DNA of 64,000 nucleotides. Source: Gnetum montanum. Its lineage: Eukaryota > Streptophyta > Gnetopsida > Gnetales > Gnetaceae. The translations under genes and the position numbers were made by a program. The notes below the pieces were generated by a model. It was not told where the DNA came from. It ran no database searches and saw only the letters and a program-made list of their open reading frames with translations. Shown here in pieces: positions 12,007 to 24,225 of this stretch (positions are counted from its first letter, which is position 1; each line of letters starts with the position of its first letter). The stretch is from NCBI GenBank assembly GCA_015680685.1, contig MNCI01004926.1, positions 434,927 to 498,926 on the forward strand, given 5' to 3'.

Positions 12007-12780
12007 CATTTAAGTTGTTTAAGGATCTATTAAGAAATTTTTTTTTGTTTCTCACATCTTTAAGTGATTTCTATAAATTATTTATGATTGTTTTCAAAAT
12101 GTAAAAAGATACACCTAGAGCTACAACCTAAAGAAAAAAGATGAAGTTTTTAGTAAGTTTAGAAACTTTCTTAACAGAATGCAAAATACCATGAGTTTTC
12201 TAATAAAAGAAATCAAAGAACATAAAGAAGAATAATTTATAAATAAAACTTTTAAAGAATTATGCAACAAGTAAGGCATCTTTCATCAAACCATATGTGG
12301 GTATAGCCCACAATCAAATGGCATTATTGAAAGAAATAGTAGAGCTCTTCAAAACATGATAAGCTACCTTATTAAGAATGTAAAATTGACCAATAAATAC
12401 TAGACTGTGGCCATAATCATATCAACATACATCATAAATAGAATTATTAACACTAGTAGCAAAGATAAATCTTCACATAAAATCATTTACAAAAAATTAC
12501 CAAATGTCTCTTACATGAAAACATTTATCTTTCATTACTATGTGAAGACTCCCAAATAGTTTATCAACAAGCTTGATGATAGAGAAAAAAATGCATCTTT
12601 CTAGGTTATGACTCCAAAACCAGTGGGTATTCATACTATGATTGTATGGAATATAAATGGTACTCCTTAAGAGATGTGGTATTTCTACAAGAAAAATTTG
12701 GAATTTACTAATTTTCAACAAAATCATTAGAAAGTAGAAACTCGTGATGTCCTTGTGATCCACTCATGGTATTCTTAGTT
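12007..12780 (+). pseudogene. Ty1/Copia integrase fragment, split by element A
   Basis: In plus-strand frames the sequence reads a degraded integrase core: a segment like 'FKELCNK.GIFHQTICGYSP', then 'QSNGIIERNSRALQNMISYL', equivalent to the conserved PQxNGxxERxNR region, then '...STYIINRIIN', and a downstream P-rich part. Several stops are present. The homology appears to start just left of element A (about 7135-7190), so A split this older element. Confidence 0.7.
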
Positions 12781-14962
12781 TTATTTTTTATCTCTATTTT
12801 GAAATATCACAACTTATGTTGTAATACCATGACTTTTGGTAAAACAACTTTCATCAATTTTCATCATATTTCTATTACTAAAGATAAGAATAAAAATTAT
12901 TATTATGTATCAACTAGACCACCATAGACCATATACACATTAATAACTCCATTAATACATTATCCAAGATAGCCTCCTATAAGTCCTTCTATCATAGGAC
13001 CTCAACAAACCATATTCCGGCTCATGAATTTGGTCTCATGACATGTGAAGTGTCTTTATGACCCATGCCACTTGCATGAAACTCTTGATATAACATTTAT
13101 CAATCATAATAACTTTCTTTGCATGCAAGAAACTAAATGACATATGATCTCACATAGGATTTGACATGATTGAAGGCTAGATGTTTGCCACTCCTATGTT
13201 GGATGGACGTTCAAGTCTCATCATCTACGATCAACCAAATATTACTCTGATATACTTTCATGCTTGGGTCACTTGTATCTCAGCCTACTATAATCACATT
13301 AGAATTGTTACTATTAATGTTAATTCCTCTCAAGTGAGGCTAATATTATTTAAGGAAAATATTTTTTAACATGCTAGCAATTCCTCCTCTCTCATCATTA
13401 TCTGAGACTTTAATGTTATTATTCTTAGCTCTCAATGCTTCTATGGTCACATAAACTCTAAACTGTTCTTCTTATAGTATCTTCAAGACATTATGTATGT
13501 CATTCAGATTCCCCTCATCACTAGATGCTATACTTAGAAAAGATCACATCCTATGAATTGTGTTTGTACCTTTCATATTAACAAACATTTCTCTCTCTCT
13601 CTCTTGCTCTCTCCCCTCCCCCTCTACCCTTTCTTTGATTACTAGTCTCTTTTCCTTCCTTCCTTGCAACTTGTGGAGCTTCTTAGATCAGTAATCCATC
13701 ATTTCTTAGCTTGGCTATGTTTATCATTCCTCCTCTTGCTTTTACATTAAAAACCTTTGGCTCACCATAATGCAAAATCAAGATTATCATTCTTATCATG
13801 CAGGAACATGCAAATACCCAATGTTAATTCCTTAGTGCTCATCTTAATGCCCTCCATAAAATTCTCCTCAAGTAGCATAAACACATCCTTAAAATCCTTT
13901 TACAAACACTCTTGTAACTTTGCACTCTACTTAATAGTATCATCTTGAAGGATCTGACAAATCCATGATACTGATAATTGTAGCAACACCTTCATAGCCT
14001 TATGTAGATCAAGGAGCTTTATTGAACGCAATTTTTGAGGGTTACCTAGCTCACCAATGGTGATAATAGCATGCACTACTTTCACTAGAAAGTCAATGCT
14101 AGAAACTAGAAAGAAATGAGTCTTTCCTTCATCAGTAAAATAGATAATATAATAACATTTCCATTTGAAATCTTCTATGCATCAAGATAGACAAAGATGT
14201 AAAAATGTGAAGAATGCAAAACCATATTTTAGAATAATTTCAAGAACATGAGGCTATTTAGAAGACATTCAAAAATACATAAAGAAGATGAGTTTATATT
14301 ATTTATGAATTCTTATATATAACATAATAAAAATAACACTGCCATGAAAACCAACTACTATTATGGTGTGCAAGCATTGATGTGTGAATTTTTCTTCAAA
14401 GAATAATATTAAACTGATAAATGCAAAGTATAATACATGCTTTTATCTAAAGTTTAGTACCATGGACTGGTGATTCTTAAAAAGTATTTTTCATAGCTTT
14501 TATAAAGTAAATGGTTAAATAAATAGTACATGATGAGTAGTGTAAATGTGACAATGTCAATACTATTTCTTTAAATTACAAATTCTTTTGACTCATTTTC
14601 TTTTCTAGGGTTATGTAGAAGTGTTATTCCTATTTAGTATAAGTTATATATTCTTATGATCCATTATCTTTCACAAGATAAAAATAACATGACCAAAAAA
14701 GAATGAAATGAAAGACATAGACACATCATTTTCTTTGGTTTCAAAGTCTAATTTCACTTTCATGTCACCTTTCCATAGTGAAGAGTCAAAACGTTTTTAA
14801 AGAAGCTACTTATCCATGATTTGGTTTCTCTACCCTCTTCTAGTTGGTAATGTTATGAACACTACATATTTTTGGAAAATATATCTTCACTGCATATTTT
14901 TTGTGATTTGGAAGATGTTCTTTTTGTGCATTAGTTCGTTCTGAATCATTCTGAAGCTTTCT
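12781..14962. other. no gene recognised
   Basis: 2.2 kb of AT-rich DNA with only short frames and no recognisable motif. It contains a CT-rich simple stretch at about 13590-13630. The last 30 bp before the EPRV fragment hold three 'ttctgaa'-type repeats (14938-14966). Confidence 0.6.
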
Positions 14963-14984
14963 GAAGTGCTGCGTACTTTGAGGG

Positions 14985-14996
14985 TGGTATCGGAGC
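14985..14996 (+). promoter_or_regulatory. primer-binding site (tRNA-iMet) of EPRV copy 1
   Basis: TGGTATCGGAGC matches the standard caulimovirid tRNA-Met site TGGTATCAGAGC at 11 of 12 positions. It lies about 150 bp before the movement-protein start, in the same arrangement as copy 2. Confidence 0.8.
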
Positions 14997-15149
14997 CTTG
15001 TTGCGGTTCTTTATCATTCACAGCCAGGGGTGGCCATGAGGGTTGCTTGTAAGATCATTCTTGTAGTGCTGTAAGACACGCAGTAACAGCCGACGAACAA
15101 GCGAGTAAGTCGTGCAAGCCAGAAGCTGAACACAGAGTAGGCACGTCTA

Positions 15150-15932
15150 ATGGCGAGTTCTTCCAGAAGACCAACTCCAGGTTCCATTTCTACTTTCTCT
15201 TATATTCAATGTTTATCGAACTATTGCTCCTCGAATGTGAGTATGTTGCCACCACCGCCTTGCCAAAAAGATTTCTATCCCAAATCTTCGTTGCACACTT
15301 TTGAGTCCTTCCAATCCATGCATTTTAGTGAATGTGATTTAGGTATCGCTGGTTTTGGCCTTCACCCAGTCGCTCTTACTTTTTTTGACCCGGGGGAGGT
15401 AGAGAAATGGAGAAAAGAAGGTTATCAATACATTCATCTTGCTGAAATCGCTATTCATCTTCATCCACACTTTAACTATAGATTAAAGATACCTTATTGG
15501 ATTGCATTAATAGATAGAAGATTTAAGTCGTTTCAGGAAGCCATTATCACACAAGCAAAGGGAAGACTAGTTTTAGATGCTTTGATTATAATGATTCCCA
15601 ACTTCATGCTTTCTCTTTCTGATCCACACTTATTTAATAGTTTAATGCTTATTACATATATTCCTGTTGATATTATAGATCGTAGTGTATACTGCACAAT
15701 AGGAACTCGGTTAAGTTTCAAGTTATTTAGTTCAGTTAGTATCCAAACCCTTTTACCTTTTGGCCAACAAGCTCTCTCTGTTGGTTCGACAAATTTAGAG
15801 TACCAGACACAAATCAATACAGAAGATCTCTCGATTCATAGACTCTTTCTAGATTTAGAAGATCCATTAGAAGAATACTATGAGCTGAAAAAAGCAAAAA
15901 AATCTTTGTTTAGATCATCATCAAAATCTTGA
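15150..15932 (+). pseudogene. caulimovirid-like movement protein, truncated by a stop
   Basis: An open frame of 260 codons closely similar to the 324-codon frame at 62301-63275. Residues about 90-175 fit the 30K movement-protein superfamily: a strand-rich stretch 'YIHLAEIAIHLHP', the hallmark LxDxR-type 'ALIDRRF', and a hydrophobic '...LSLSDPHLFNSLMLI'. Such proteins move virus between plant cells by modifying plasmodesmata. A stop after 'FRSSSKS' ends it about 64 codons early relative to copy 2; related sequence continues to about 16130. The start is chosen from copy 2, at the same distance from the PBS. It is cut off from most of the viral genome. Confidence 0.75.
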
Positions 15933-16132
15933 ATATATTATGTAGAGTTACAACCACCAAAGCTGTTACCCTATGATCCATTAGCTCCCAAACCTGTTAA
16001 ACCAACCAAACCTTTAATCCTGTTTAAACAAAAATCGTCTTATGAGGAACAGGAAGAAAAAATACAAAAAATGGAAAAACTCTTCAAAGAACTAGGTATC
16101 ACTCTAGATCCTAGGAGAGTCATAAAACAAAA

Positions 16133-16436
16133 GGGAGAAAAAACAGTAATAGATCATTCAACTGATCAAAAGGGAAAAACACTTTTAGAATAAGTCTCTA
16201 CATCTAGTTCAGAAGATGATGTATCATGCTCAAGTAAACCAAGCAAACCATCACAACTCTGTACACATGAAAACCTGCACAAAGTAGATCATGACATCAG
16301 ATGTGTTGAATGTGATGAATTATTACGGATCAATATGAATACAGGAGAATCAAAAGACATAGCTCATATGATGCAATATAAAACATCTGAAGAACAACCT
16401 TCTGACATCATCAAACTTCATAATTGGAAAAACCAT
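16133..16436 (+). pseudogene. 5' part of the second EPRV ORF (coat-region N-terminus), cut at the inverted junction
   Basis: It matches the start of the ORF at 61731-62288 of copy 2. It keeps the Cys/His cluster ('CTHENLHKVDH' then 'CVECDELL') and 'AHMMQYKTSEEQP'. A stop lies near 16192, and the homology ends at about 16436, where sequence from the opposite strand begins. In copy 2 this ORF sits directly after the movement protein and before the coat/zinc-knuckle region. Confidence 0.7.
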
Positions 16437-16724
16437 AAACACACAAATATGCCAATGCAAACCATTTTATTGCACACACAACAGCTTTACAGAACTGAAA
16501 TTAATGCTTGTTTTTAAGTAAGACGCATCAAAGAACGATATCTCTTTGAGTGATGGAGAGAATGCTTAGTTTCTGAGCAAGGAGCATCAAGAAACTGATA
16601 TCTTCTCCTTTACAAACACTCTTACAGAATGAAAACTCACACTTCTACTTCTACTTGACTCTAGCTATTTCTTATGCTATATGCAATATGATGCGATCTG
16701 ATACTTCCTTCACACAATACCTTG

Positions 16725-16734
16725 CTATTTATAA
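16725..16734 (-). promoter_or_regulatory. TATA box of putative EPRV pregenomic promoter, copy 1
   Basis: The minus strand reads TATAAATAGC, just downstream of the 3' ORF. Copy 2 has the same box at the same place (57151-57160). Caulimovirids place their full-length-transcript promoter after the last ORF. Confidence 0.5.
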
Positions 16735-16826
16735 CTTACAACCTGACTTAGTCTGAATGGATGACAACTAGGACAATCTACTTTTAAAGATTCAAATCCA
16801 CTATACAAAGATTATGGCAGACAATA

Positions 16827-17580
16827 TTATCGTGATGGAGGACTGTTTGGGCCGAAATCTACATCATCACCATTAGAATTGACTTCTCTGTTATGGAACT
16901 CATCAATACTATAATCATAGCATCCTGGTGAACTTGAAGGCGTGCTATCTGTACTGACATTGGATCCCTCTAAGTGGAGCCCAACAAGATATATCTTGGA
17001 TTCTCTACCCCCGGCAGCACGATATTCATCAATACGGTAGTCATGATAATACAATTCCAGCGTGTAAGGCACGTTCAGATGGATATGACAGTGATGTTGG
17101 ATGTCATAAGAGTTTGTCGTATGCACATCTTGATAGAAAGCTTGATCCCATGTGTTTTGCCAGTCGGTCCTTTTTTCAATGCATGTGACTAAAAAGTAAA
17201 CAGGACCGGATGCCATGTGAATGAAATGCCATGCCATAGTAGTAGCACTTCCGTAGAAAGCAAAATCACCATGATGTTCTGACAGGCGTGCTCTAAGATA
17301 TCTCGAATAGTTAGGTGGGAGATGCACAGAAGCATGACCGAACCGTGCCCACCAATACCAAAACATTTCAGAATCATAGGATGGCATATATTGAGAATTA
17401 AACTCAATCCGGTACATATGGAAATCACTTGGCTGATAATAAGGCCAATTTAAACAGTCATTTGAATACCAGTTTTCAAAATCAAGATGACTGATTTTAA
17501 TATCCATGGCTAAATGGATATAGGGAGATGGAATGGGTGTTCTAGTGGTCCTAATTGAAGGAGAATTAAAGGCTGTAAAA
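16827..17580 (-). pseudogene. unrecognised EPRV 3' ORF (copy 1)
   Basis: 226 codons are open (17507-16827). The upstream part is related to copy 2 but lacks a clean frame. The protein is rich in Trp, Tyr and His ('WYSNDCLNWPYYQPSDFHMY', 'MFWYWWARFGHA', 'TMAWHFIHMA'), with a Ser/Asp-rich acidic tail ending 'FGPNSPPSR'. No transmembrane segment is obvious. It follows RNase H on the same strand and precedes the promoter region. I do not recognise it; it does not resemble the caulimovirus transactivator in any way I can see. Similarity to copy 2 is high in protein terms through most of its length. Confidence 0.6.
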
Positions 17581-17775
17581 ACTCATTGAGTTATGGATGA
17601 ACTTCCTCCTTATGCTTCAGTACTAGAGCAAAATTCTTCCCAGCTAGATTGATATCAGCTTGTTTCAACAAAGTACTGTGGAAAACTAAGAAAACGTTCA
17701 TGAGCTAAACATGGACGTAACCTTCTAGAAGAACGAAGAGTCCATCCTTAGCCCCTTAAAAGCTCTGCACAGATT

Positions 17776-18650
17776 TCAAACATTAGTAGAACTAGAGAAT
17801 TGGAATTCTCTAGTTAGAAAATCTGCTAAGCAATTTTTATGACCTTCTAAATATTCACTATCAAATTCAAAATTTTCTAAAAATAAACTGTATCGAATTA
17901 ACTGTGTATGAGCCACCTTAGAAAGCTTTTTAGATTGTAGATATTTATCAAAATGTTTCAAATCACTCCTTATGATGAATTGCTGTGGTTGGAGGAATAA
18001 CCGAAACTTTTCGATCCCCTTAACAATAGCAACAAGTTCTTTGTGAGAACTATGATATTTCTATTGTGCTTCGTTGAACTTTCCTGAAGCATACCTACAA
18101 ATTCTGATTGTATGATTTTGTTCTTGTTTTAGGGTAACTCCCCAAAACAGTTCAGAGGCATCAATTTCAAGGATAAATTTTCCTTCCACTGGGAGGAATA
18201 ATGGAGGCAAATCTTGACAAGCTTGTTTAATCTTTTTGACAGCCTCAGTGCATGCATCAGTCCATGGAGGAGAATGTTTCTGTAGTAATTTATTTAGAAC
18301 ATCTCGTTCTTTAGCAATACCTTTAAACAAACCAGAAACATAATTAATGCATCCTAAGAAATGTTGTATTTGAACTTTATTTTCTAAAATATCAGGAAAT
18401 TTAATAATACTTTGTATTATATGAGGTTGTAATTTAATGATTCCTGCAAAGATTTCTAAACCTAAAAACTCTATATTGGATTGTCTGATCTTCATTTTTG
18501 TTGGTGAAAGGACAAGACCATTTTTATCTATAAGATTAGAAAAAATATTTAAATGTTCTATATGTTCTTGTACAAATTTACTAAGAACTAAAATATCATC
18601 TATATAAGCTAATATAAATGGATAAGAATGAAAAATAGAATCCATCATCT
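17776..18650 (-). pseudogene. caulimovirid-like RT (3' half) and RNase H, broken (copy 1)
   Basis: 18648-18061 encodes the RT palm and connection: 'FILAYIDDILVLSKF' holds the YxDD catalytic box, followed by 'IEFLGLEI' and 'IQHFLGCINYVSG'. RNase H starts at 'ILEIDASE' and resumes after a break in 17961-17776 ('DKYLQSKKLS', 'LEGHKNCLADFLTREF'). RT copies the pregenomic RNA and RNase H removes it. The N-terminal half of RT is missing, because the viral homology stops near 18660. The next ~128 bp up to element B are unassigned. Confidence 0.8.
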
Positions 18651-18788
18651 TTTAGAAAATAAAAAATATTTATCTTTGGCACATTGGAAAAATTTAAATA
18701 TCTTTTCTCTAATAGACATTATGATCTTAATCTCATTCCTCATTTTTTGGAGGATCACCATTATATGCATCTATCTATGTAACATAGC

Positions 18789-19716
18789 TGATAAGTGGCG
18801 AGGTATCCCTACATTCAACCATACGAATATGAGCATTTCACGCATGATTCGGTCAAACTCCGTAGATGGGCTTGTTGTAGTATCTAGATGGTTACTCGTT
18901 GATTGTAGTTCGCTGTCTTCCCACCTAGACTAGTAAATGCTTTGTCACATATGGGTTAGTCTAGGGTGAGGTGTATGATGTGGTCCTAGACTAGTGCTAC
19001 TCCTAGAGACAATGGAAAATAACCTTAATTAAGCTAAGAGGGAGTGAGAGAGAGAGAATCTAACTAATCAAACATGGGGGAAGAGAGTCTAATCTAGCCT
19101 AAGTGCGATGAGAATCTGTTCCTTAATCATCCATACACATCTTGGACCTCATGTATGACTACCACTGGGATTACCAAGCGCATGTCCTAGGAATGCTACT
19201 GGGATACCAAGTAGTCACACTTAAATGCTCGTGATTAAGTCGTACCCATTCCACATTTACTAACAAGGATAGGAGATGAGGGTAGAGAAATATTAATTAT
19301 GAAAGCAATAAATAACAATTAAAATTAAGTGAATGCTACAATGATGAAGTAATCTTGATCTTTATTGCTAGTCATGTGCATGTCCAAGTACGTCACACTC
19401 GAATAAAGGTTTTGTACAATTACAATCATCACACTGCAGGCATGCACTGGGGAAAGGATTGAGAGGAAAAACTAACAAAAAGATCCTACTCTAATACTAA
19501 CTTCCTATGACTCTCCCATGTGCCCAATTATGTATTTATAGGCTCACACAGGGACCATGATATTGTGTATCTGATATTGCTAGGGAGGCCACGATATCAC
19601 GTACCCAATATCGGGGGTCTAATAATAGGGCTCATCAGACTTAATATCTTGTACCTGATATCAGGGGTCCAATAACAGGGGTATGATAACAAGACCTAGC
19701 AACCCATGATTCATCA
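18789..19716 (-). repeat. element B 3' LTR
   Basis: Starts TGATAAGT and ends ATTCATCA. It contains 'gagagagagaga' and a GATATC/GATATT-rich stretch near 19555-19650 next to a TATA-like 'tatttata' complement at about 19530. The internal side begins 'tgcctctacaactgaat', a decayed polypurine tract in complement. Confidence 0.85.
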
Positions 19717-19904
19717 TGCCTCTACAACTGAATAACAACTCGTCCTTGAGTCAAAGAAAGTGAGGAACAAGTTCAATTGATTACACAGTGGATAGGTATG
19801 GGATTATTAACTAACTAGAAATTTATTCATGCTGCAGTGGAGAGTTGAATATAAAAAAATTGGGACATAGACATAAAATTACAAAGTTCATTGGAACTCA
19901 TGTG

Positions 19905-20324
19905 GTTCCTACTGGTGGTGGCTCCTCCATGGGTTGTTCTACACTCCAGGCTTCTGACATTGATACCATTGAAGAAGTGCTTGACATTTATCCTCTTTTA
20001 TCCAAGGATTATGAGTTTTCCATACTGATGTTCCAATGTTTGATGGATTTTGTGCTTCCATTGACATGGTAGCTGTGGGAACACTTGATTGGTCTTAACA
20101 TGTCATGCTGAAAATAGTTATCGTTCCTCTTCATAGGCTCAGGCCCTGACCTCTCCACCTTTTACTTGGCTAGACTGTGCAGTGACAAGAGTTCCCTAAT
20201 GGATGTTGAATGATTTTTCCTCCTACTCTACATGTTCTATATGAGGTCCTTGGTCTCTGCTTCCCCTTTGGCATTCAATTGCACCTTGAGAAGGTCCTCC
20301 TTGTTGTCCTCTTTTAGGGGCCAT
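19905..20324 (-). pseudogene. ORF2 remnant of element B (both ends kept, middle deleted)
   Basis: 20324 is the equivalent of the ORF2 start in C and D (Met-Ala-Pro-Lys, basic N-terminus). The left end (about 19905-20150) matches the C-terminus of ORF2. The two are joined near 20150, so roughly 2.4 kb of the gene, including the plant-transposon-protein-like and coiled-coil parts, is missing. Confidence 0.55.
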
Positions 20325-20647
20325 CTATAATCAAACAAAGATCAATTGTTACTAAGGTTATTAAAATAAGTTCAATTATTTCATACCTTACTCATTGCCT
20401 TTAATAAATGTTAAATTCTTTGCTTAGTATGATTTTAGAGTTAGAAAAAAAATTTGAAGGAAGTTGCCCTAAAAGTTTAATGTTGAACCTGATTTGTTTA
20501 GGTGACACATAAAAGGACATGTAATGGTTTTGAGGAACATTTGATGAAATGATGACAAATGAAAGAATAGATTTGGCAATGAAGTACTCGGAGGTTATAA
20601 AATGATGTGGTGGTGTGCAACAAGTACAAATTACAAAAGTCACGTAA

Positions 20648-21960
20648 GTGGGTCCTCCCCAAAGCAGGTTCCAACATAGGATGCCCTTGCATAACCACCC
20701 TAAAGATGTCCATAGGCACTAAAAGGGTTAAATATAATCTACATCAATGCAACAAAACACACACATGTTGATACCACCATGATGAGATATGAATTCAATG
20801 CTATACAAGACACGAGTCACAATTACATGAACAGCGAGATGAGATGAATTGTAGAAGGGATTGTAGAGATTGGGACATGAGGTAACTAACCTAGGGCATA
20901 ATGAATCTTGAGTGTAGGGCATGATTAATGTGTCATGAGCCTGTCACTCCAAAATCAAGACCAAGTCCATTACTCCGATCAATGACATTGCATTGTTTCA
21001 TCCAATGATGGGCAACCATAAGAGCACCACGACAGCAAGGCATATGATCACTTGGCATCTTGTCCATGGGAGGAGTGATTTGGATGTTCTCTACAGCAAA
21101 TACACACAAATTTTTTTTCTTGATCTTTTCTTTCTTGTTTCTTTTATGTGTTGTTATTTTTTTTGTTGTTGTTGTTTTTTTTTTATTGCTTTTTAGCTGC
21201 TTTGGCACTTTTTCCTTTCCAATAGTGAACTAGAGAAGCCGCCAACCTTCAGGCATGGGTGCATGTCTTTCCAATGGAATCCCCAAGAATAGCATTGAGT
21301 TTCTTTATTGAGTGCATTGATTACTCTTACTCCCATTTTTTTTACATCTTCAAGGATCTTGATACAACCAAGCTGCATGATAGCACCTATAGATGTCACC
21401 AAAAAGAATCCACAAGTCCCCTTGATATCACACCTTGGTCATTCCTTCTTGGTCCATCATTTTTTTCTTTGGGCATAATGAGCACACCACTACTTTTAAG
21501 TTTTCATGATATCAAGAATATCATTGTACCCAGAGTAGGACCTCTTATTAATAGAATGGTTGGGTGGATGTGGTGAGCTCGCTGTCCAAATAATTAATCA
21601 CTTGAGACTTGATAACATAGAACAACACCTCAACTGATGAGTCACATGAGTATTTTATTCACCAATGAGAATACCCATAAAAAGATAAAAACATAAAATA
21701 ATAAACAAAAAGATAAAACAACAAGTTGAAAGATAAAAAAACTGGAAAACAAAAATTTTAAAATTAAGAAAAAGAAAAGGAAAAATATTTATTAATTTTG
21801 CTTGTTAGAATGGAGGATATCACCCATAACTAAATGATTGAGCATGGCTAGAATTAATAAATGGAAGGTTAGGATCCATGCATGTTGGAAATATTAGGAC
21901 CTAGTCATATCCAAACCACTAGGTGTCTTTTGATGTGGTGGTTGGAATGTACCCAACTTG
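20648..21960 (-). other. conserved non-coding stretch between gag and ORF2 of element B
   Basis: It shares several blocks with C (31594-32750) and D (47313-48360): 'gtcctccccaaagcaggttcc' at its left end, 'gcatgggtgcatgtctttcc' near 21250, 'acaagtccccttgatatcac' near 21411, and a 150-bp A-rich tract at 21675-21830, which is T-rich on the coding strand. B also has a T-rich run at 21110-21196. No plausible protein frame is shared, so the conservation is likely in RNA or DNA function. Confidence 0.55.
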
Positions 21961-21964
21961 GGGT

Positions 21965-23972
21965 TCACGCACTTAATTAAAGTTGGCATAGTGGGGCAAA
22001 TTATAAAATGTAGTCATATGATAAGGAGTTGTCCCACTACGGCACCCATGACCATAAGTTGGTATGCAAGGATCGATATGTCTCCCTACATGCCTATATT
22101 CATTGGGCTACATGATTGTTGGAGTGTTGATTGGTGGCTCTGATAAGGTAACATGAGGTGTTGCATTCACGGTGAAAGATGCATCATATTGTTGAACTTG
22201 TGCTGAGTTGGAAGATGCAGTGGTTTCTGAACTAAGGTGTCCATTTCTACAGTCATGTCTAAAGAAAGTATGCTTCGATGTTGTGGAGGATTCCCACTAC
22301 AGTTGAAAATAGCAACACAATTCATGTTTGTGGGTCGATGCTATGGTGCAAATCCTTCAGGAACACTTGCTAGTGATGTAGAAGGAGGTGAAGGATGAGA
22401 ATGTTGAAATTGAGAAGAAGTGTAATGTACATGAGGTGGTGGTCCTGTTGGAGAGGATATGGGTTAATAGTATGTAAGAGAATGATAACAATGTGGTGAG
22501 ATAGAGGACGTTGACCCAGTTGGGGAAATAGGATACTGAACTTGATAAGCACTTGAGTTCGGATGGTAGGAAGGGTGTGACTAGTTTTGCGGTGGCCTCA
22601 CCCACAACTGGGGTTTCTACCACTGTGGTTGAACCCAATATTTTTGTACGAAGTCTGGATGTAACATTCCTCCCAAATGCTCATGTAAATGTGACCAGAT
22701 TGGACATTGTCCTTTGGGGTAATTGTACAGACAAACATCACATTGATACGTATGATTAGCAGTTGAGTTCCTATTCCCTTCAACCCTTCTTTCCAATTTT
22801 CTAAAGGTGTTCTATCCTGCTTCTTGGTTCGTCATGGTTCTACCTCCTATAGTGTTGACATATTCTCCACATTTTTCATGTATCCATTCTGTCATCTTAT
22901 TGATCTTTGCCTCAATTTCATCTAGTGATTGTAGTACGAGCAAAGATGGTTTCACCTCCTTGTGATGAGTTGGTTTCTCCTCTTCATGATTATGGACCTT
23001 TGTTAAATTGAGATTTTGATCCCATTGATATTTTTCAACATTCTTCCATTTAGCCATTTCTTCTTCTTCTTTGGCTACCCACTTAATAAGATCTTGGAAT
23101 TGGTAGGTTCATAGCTCGTATAGTTGACCTACGGCATACATCCCTAGGGTTTCCCTTGTTTCATTACAGAGCCCATACATGATATGGTACATTAGCCTTT
23201 CCTTGGAGAACCCATGGCCTAGGCAGTTGTTTAATGATGCATAGCATCTTTCTAAGGCCATGTTCAAGGGTTCATGTTGTCCATGTTTCCATTCTTGGAT
23301 TTGTCTCCTCAAGGCTAACACTCTTGCATAAGTTTGATATCTTTAATTGAAGAGTTATACCATTGTCAGCCAATGGTGAATTGATTTTGGATTTAAAGAC
23401 CAATACCATACTTTGGCTTGGCCAACGAGTGTCATAGGGAAGAGCTTAAGTTTTTTCCACATATTATCAATATTGTTCCATGCATAGGCATCATAGAAGG
23501 CTTGTAAATGATGTTGTGGATCTAAATCATAGCTTGCTAAAAACTTGGGAAAGTTATTTTAATCAAGCCTGGGAAGACAGCTTTCCTTATGATGCTTACG
23601 GGATATTTGAATAGCCTCTTCTATATGCATTAGGCTCTTAGTGGCCAGCAAGGGTTCATTGTCACTAAGTAGGTTATGAGTTTGTGAGTTGGGATGATGT
23701 TTTCTTTGTTGATGTTGGTGTTCCTGACTTTGCCTCTGGGTTTGATTTTTATTTCTACGTTGACCCCTTGAAAGGCAGTCATCCGTGTCACGACCTGACA
23801 TTGAAGGACCAAAGGATGAGAAAGAAGTGGAAGACTCATCATGACTTTTGTAAGTCTCCCAATCATCCCTAGATAAATTCTTATTAATTATTAAGAAGGT
23901 CTTAGGCCTTACGAGCCCCCTCGTTCTAGGGGATGTCCCATCTTCACTAGAGATGTTTGATTTGGATGACAA
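21965..23972 (-). pseudogene. gag of element B, broken
   Basis: An N-terminal hydrophilic segment of 137 codons (23972-23559) is rich in Ser, Arg and Gln. The Gag core follows, with 'RRQIQEWKHGQHEPLN' and 'NNCLGHGFSKERLMYHIMYG' (23321-23109), then a Lys/Glu-rich segment (23057-22812). A knuckle-like CDVCLYNYPKGQC near 22720 has Tyr where D has His. A Gln/Pro/His-rich tail runs to about 21965. Several stops and frameshifts are present. Gag would form the particle that packages element RNA. No protease follows. Confidence 0.7.
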
Positions 23973-24225
23973 AAGTCCTCGAGTATCGTTGGGGTGTTTA
24001 TGAACATATGAAACTCCTACATAAGATTAAGTACTCCAAACTTCTTCATTGGTTCTCCAATGAATTACCTCACTAGATGTTTTGTTATCACTATTTTGTG
24101 AAAGAGACATTGTTGTCAATTATGTGTGACTTAATTGAGTTTAATTTCTTTATCTGAAATATATATTGTTAATACCCTATTACAACAATCTTGTATGATA
24201 TAACTAATCTAGATAACTAGCACCA

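Larger units (their letters stand above)
14963..18660. mobile_element. EPRV copy 1: rearranged caulimovirid-like fragment
   Basis: Two viral segments are joined in inverted orientation. The plus-strand part (14963 to ~16436) carries the PBS, leader, movement-protein ORF and the start of the next ORF. The minus-strand part (18660 to ~16437) carries the end of RT, RNase H, the 3' ORF and the promoter region. Each part matches the corresponding region of EPRV copy 2 at 56851-63595. The coat, protease and first half of RT are absent. The right limit is set where similarity to copy 2 stops, just past the RT fragment. Head-to-head rearrangement is common in integrated pararetroviruses. Confidence 0.8.

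Noticed and set aside
12007-12780. Treating the integrase-like piece as part of element A
   Set aside because: It lies outside the ATAAG duplication, is on the opposite strand, and is Copia type, so it belongs to the older host element.
15533-15817. 94-codon minus-strand frame inside the movement-protein gene
   Set aside because: An antisense shadow; the equivalent antisense frame in copy 2 (62602-62928) exists only because the sense frame is open.
21110-21196. 67-codon plus-strand frame with a Phe/Cys-rich C-terminus
   Set aside because: It is a shadow of a T-rich tract in the non-coding part of element B; it has no counterpart in C or D.
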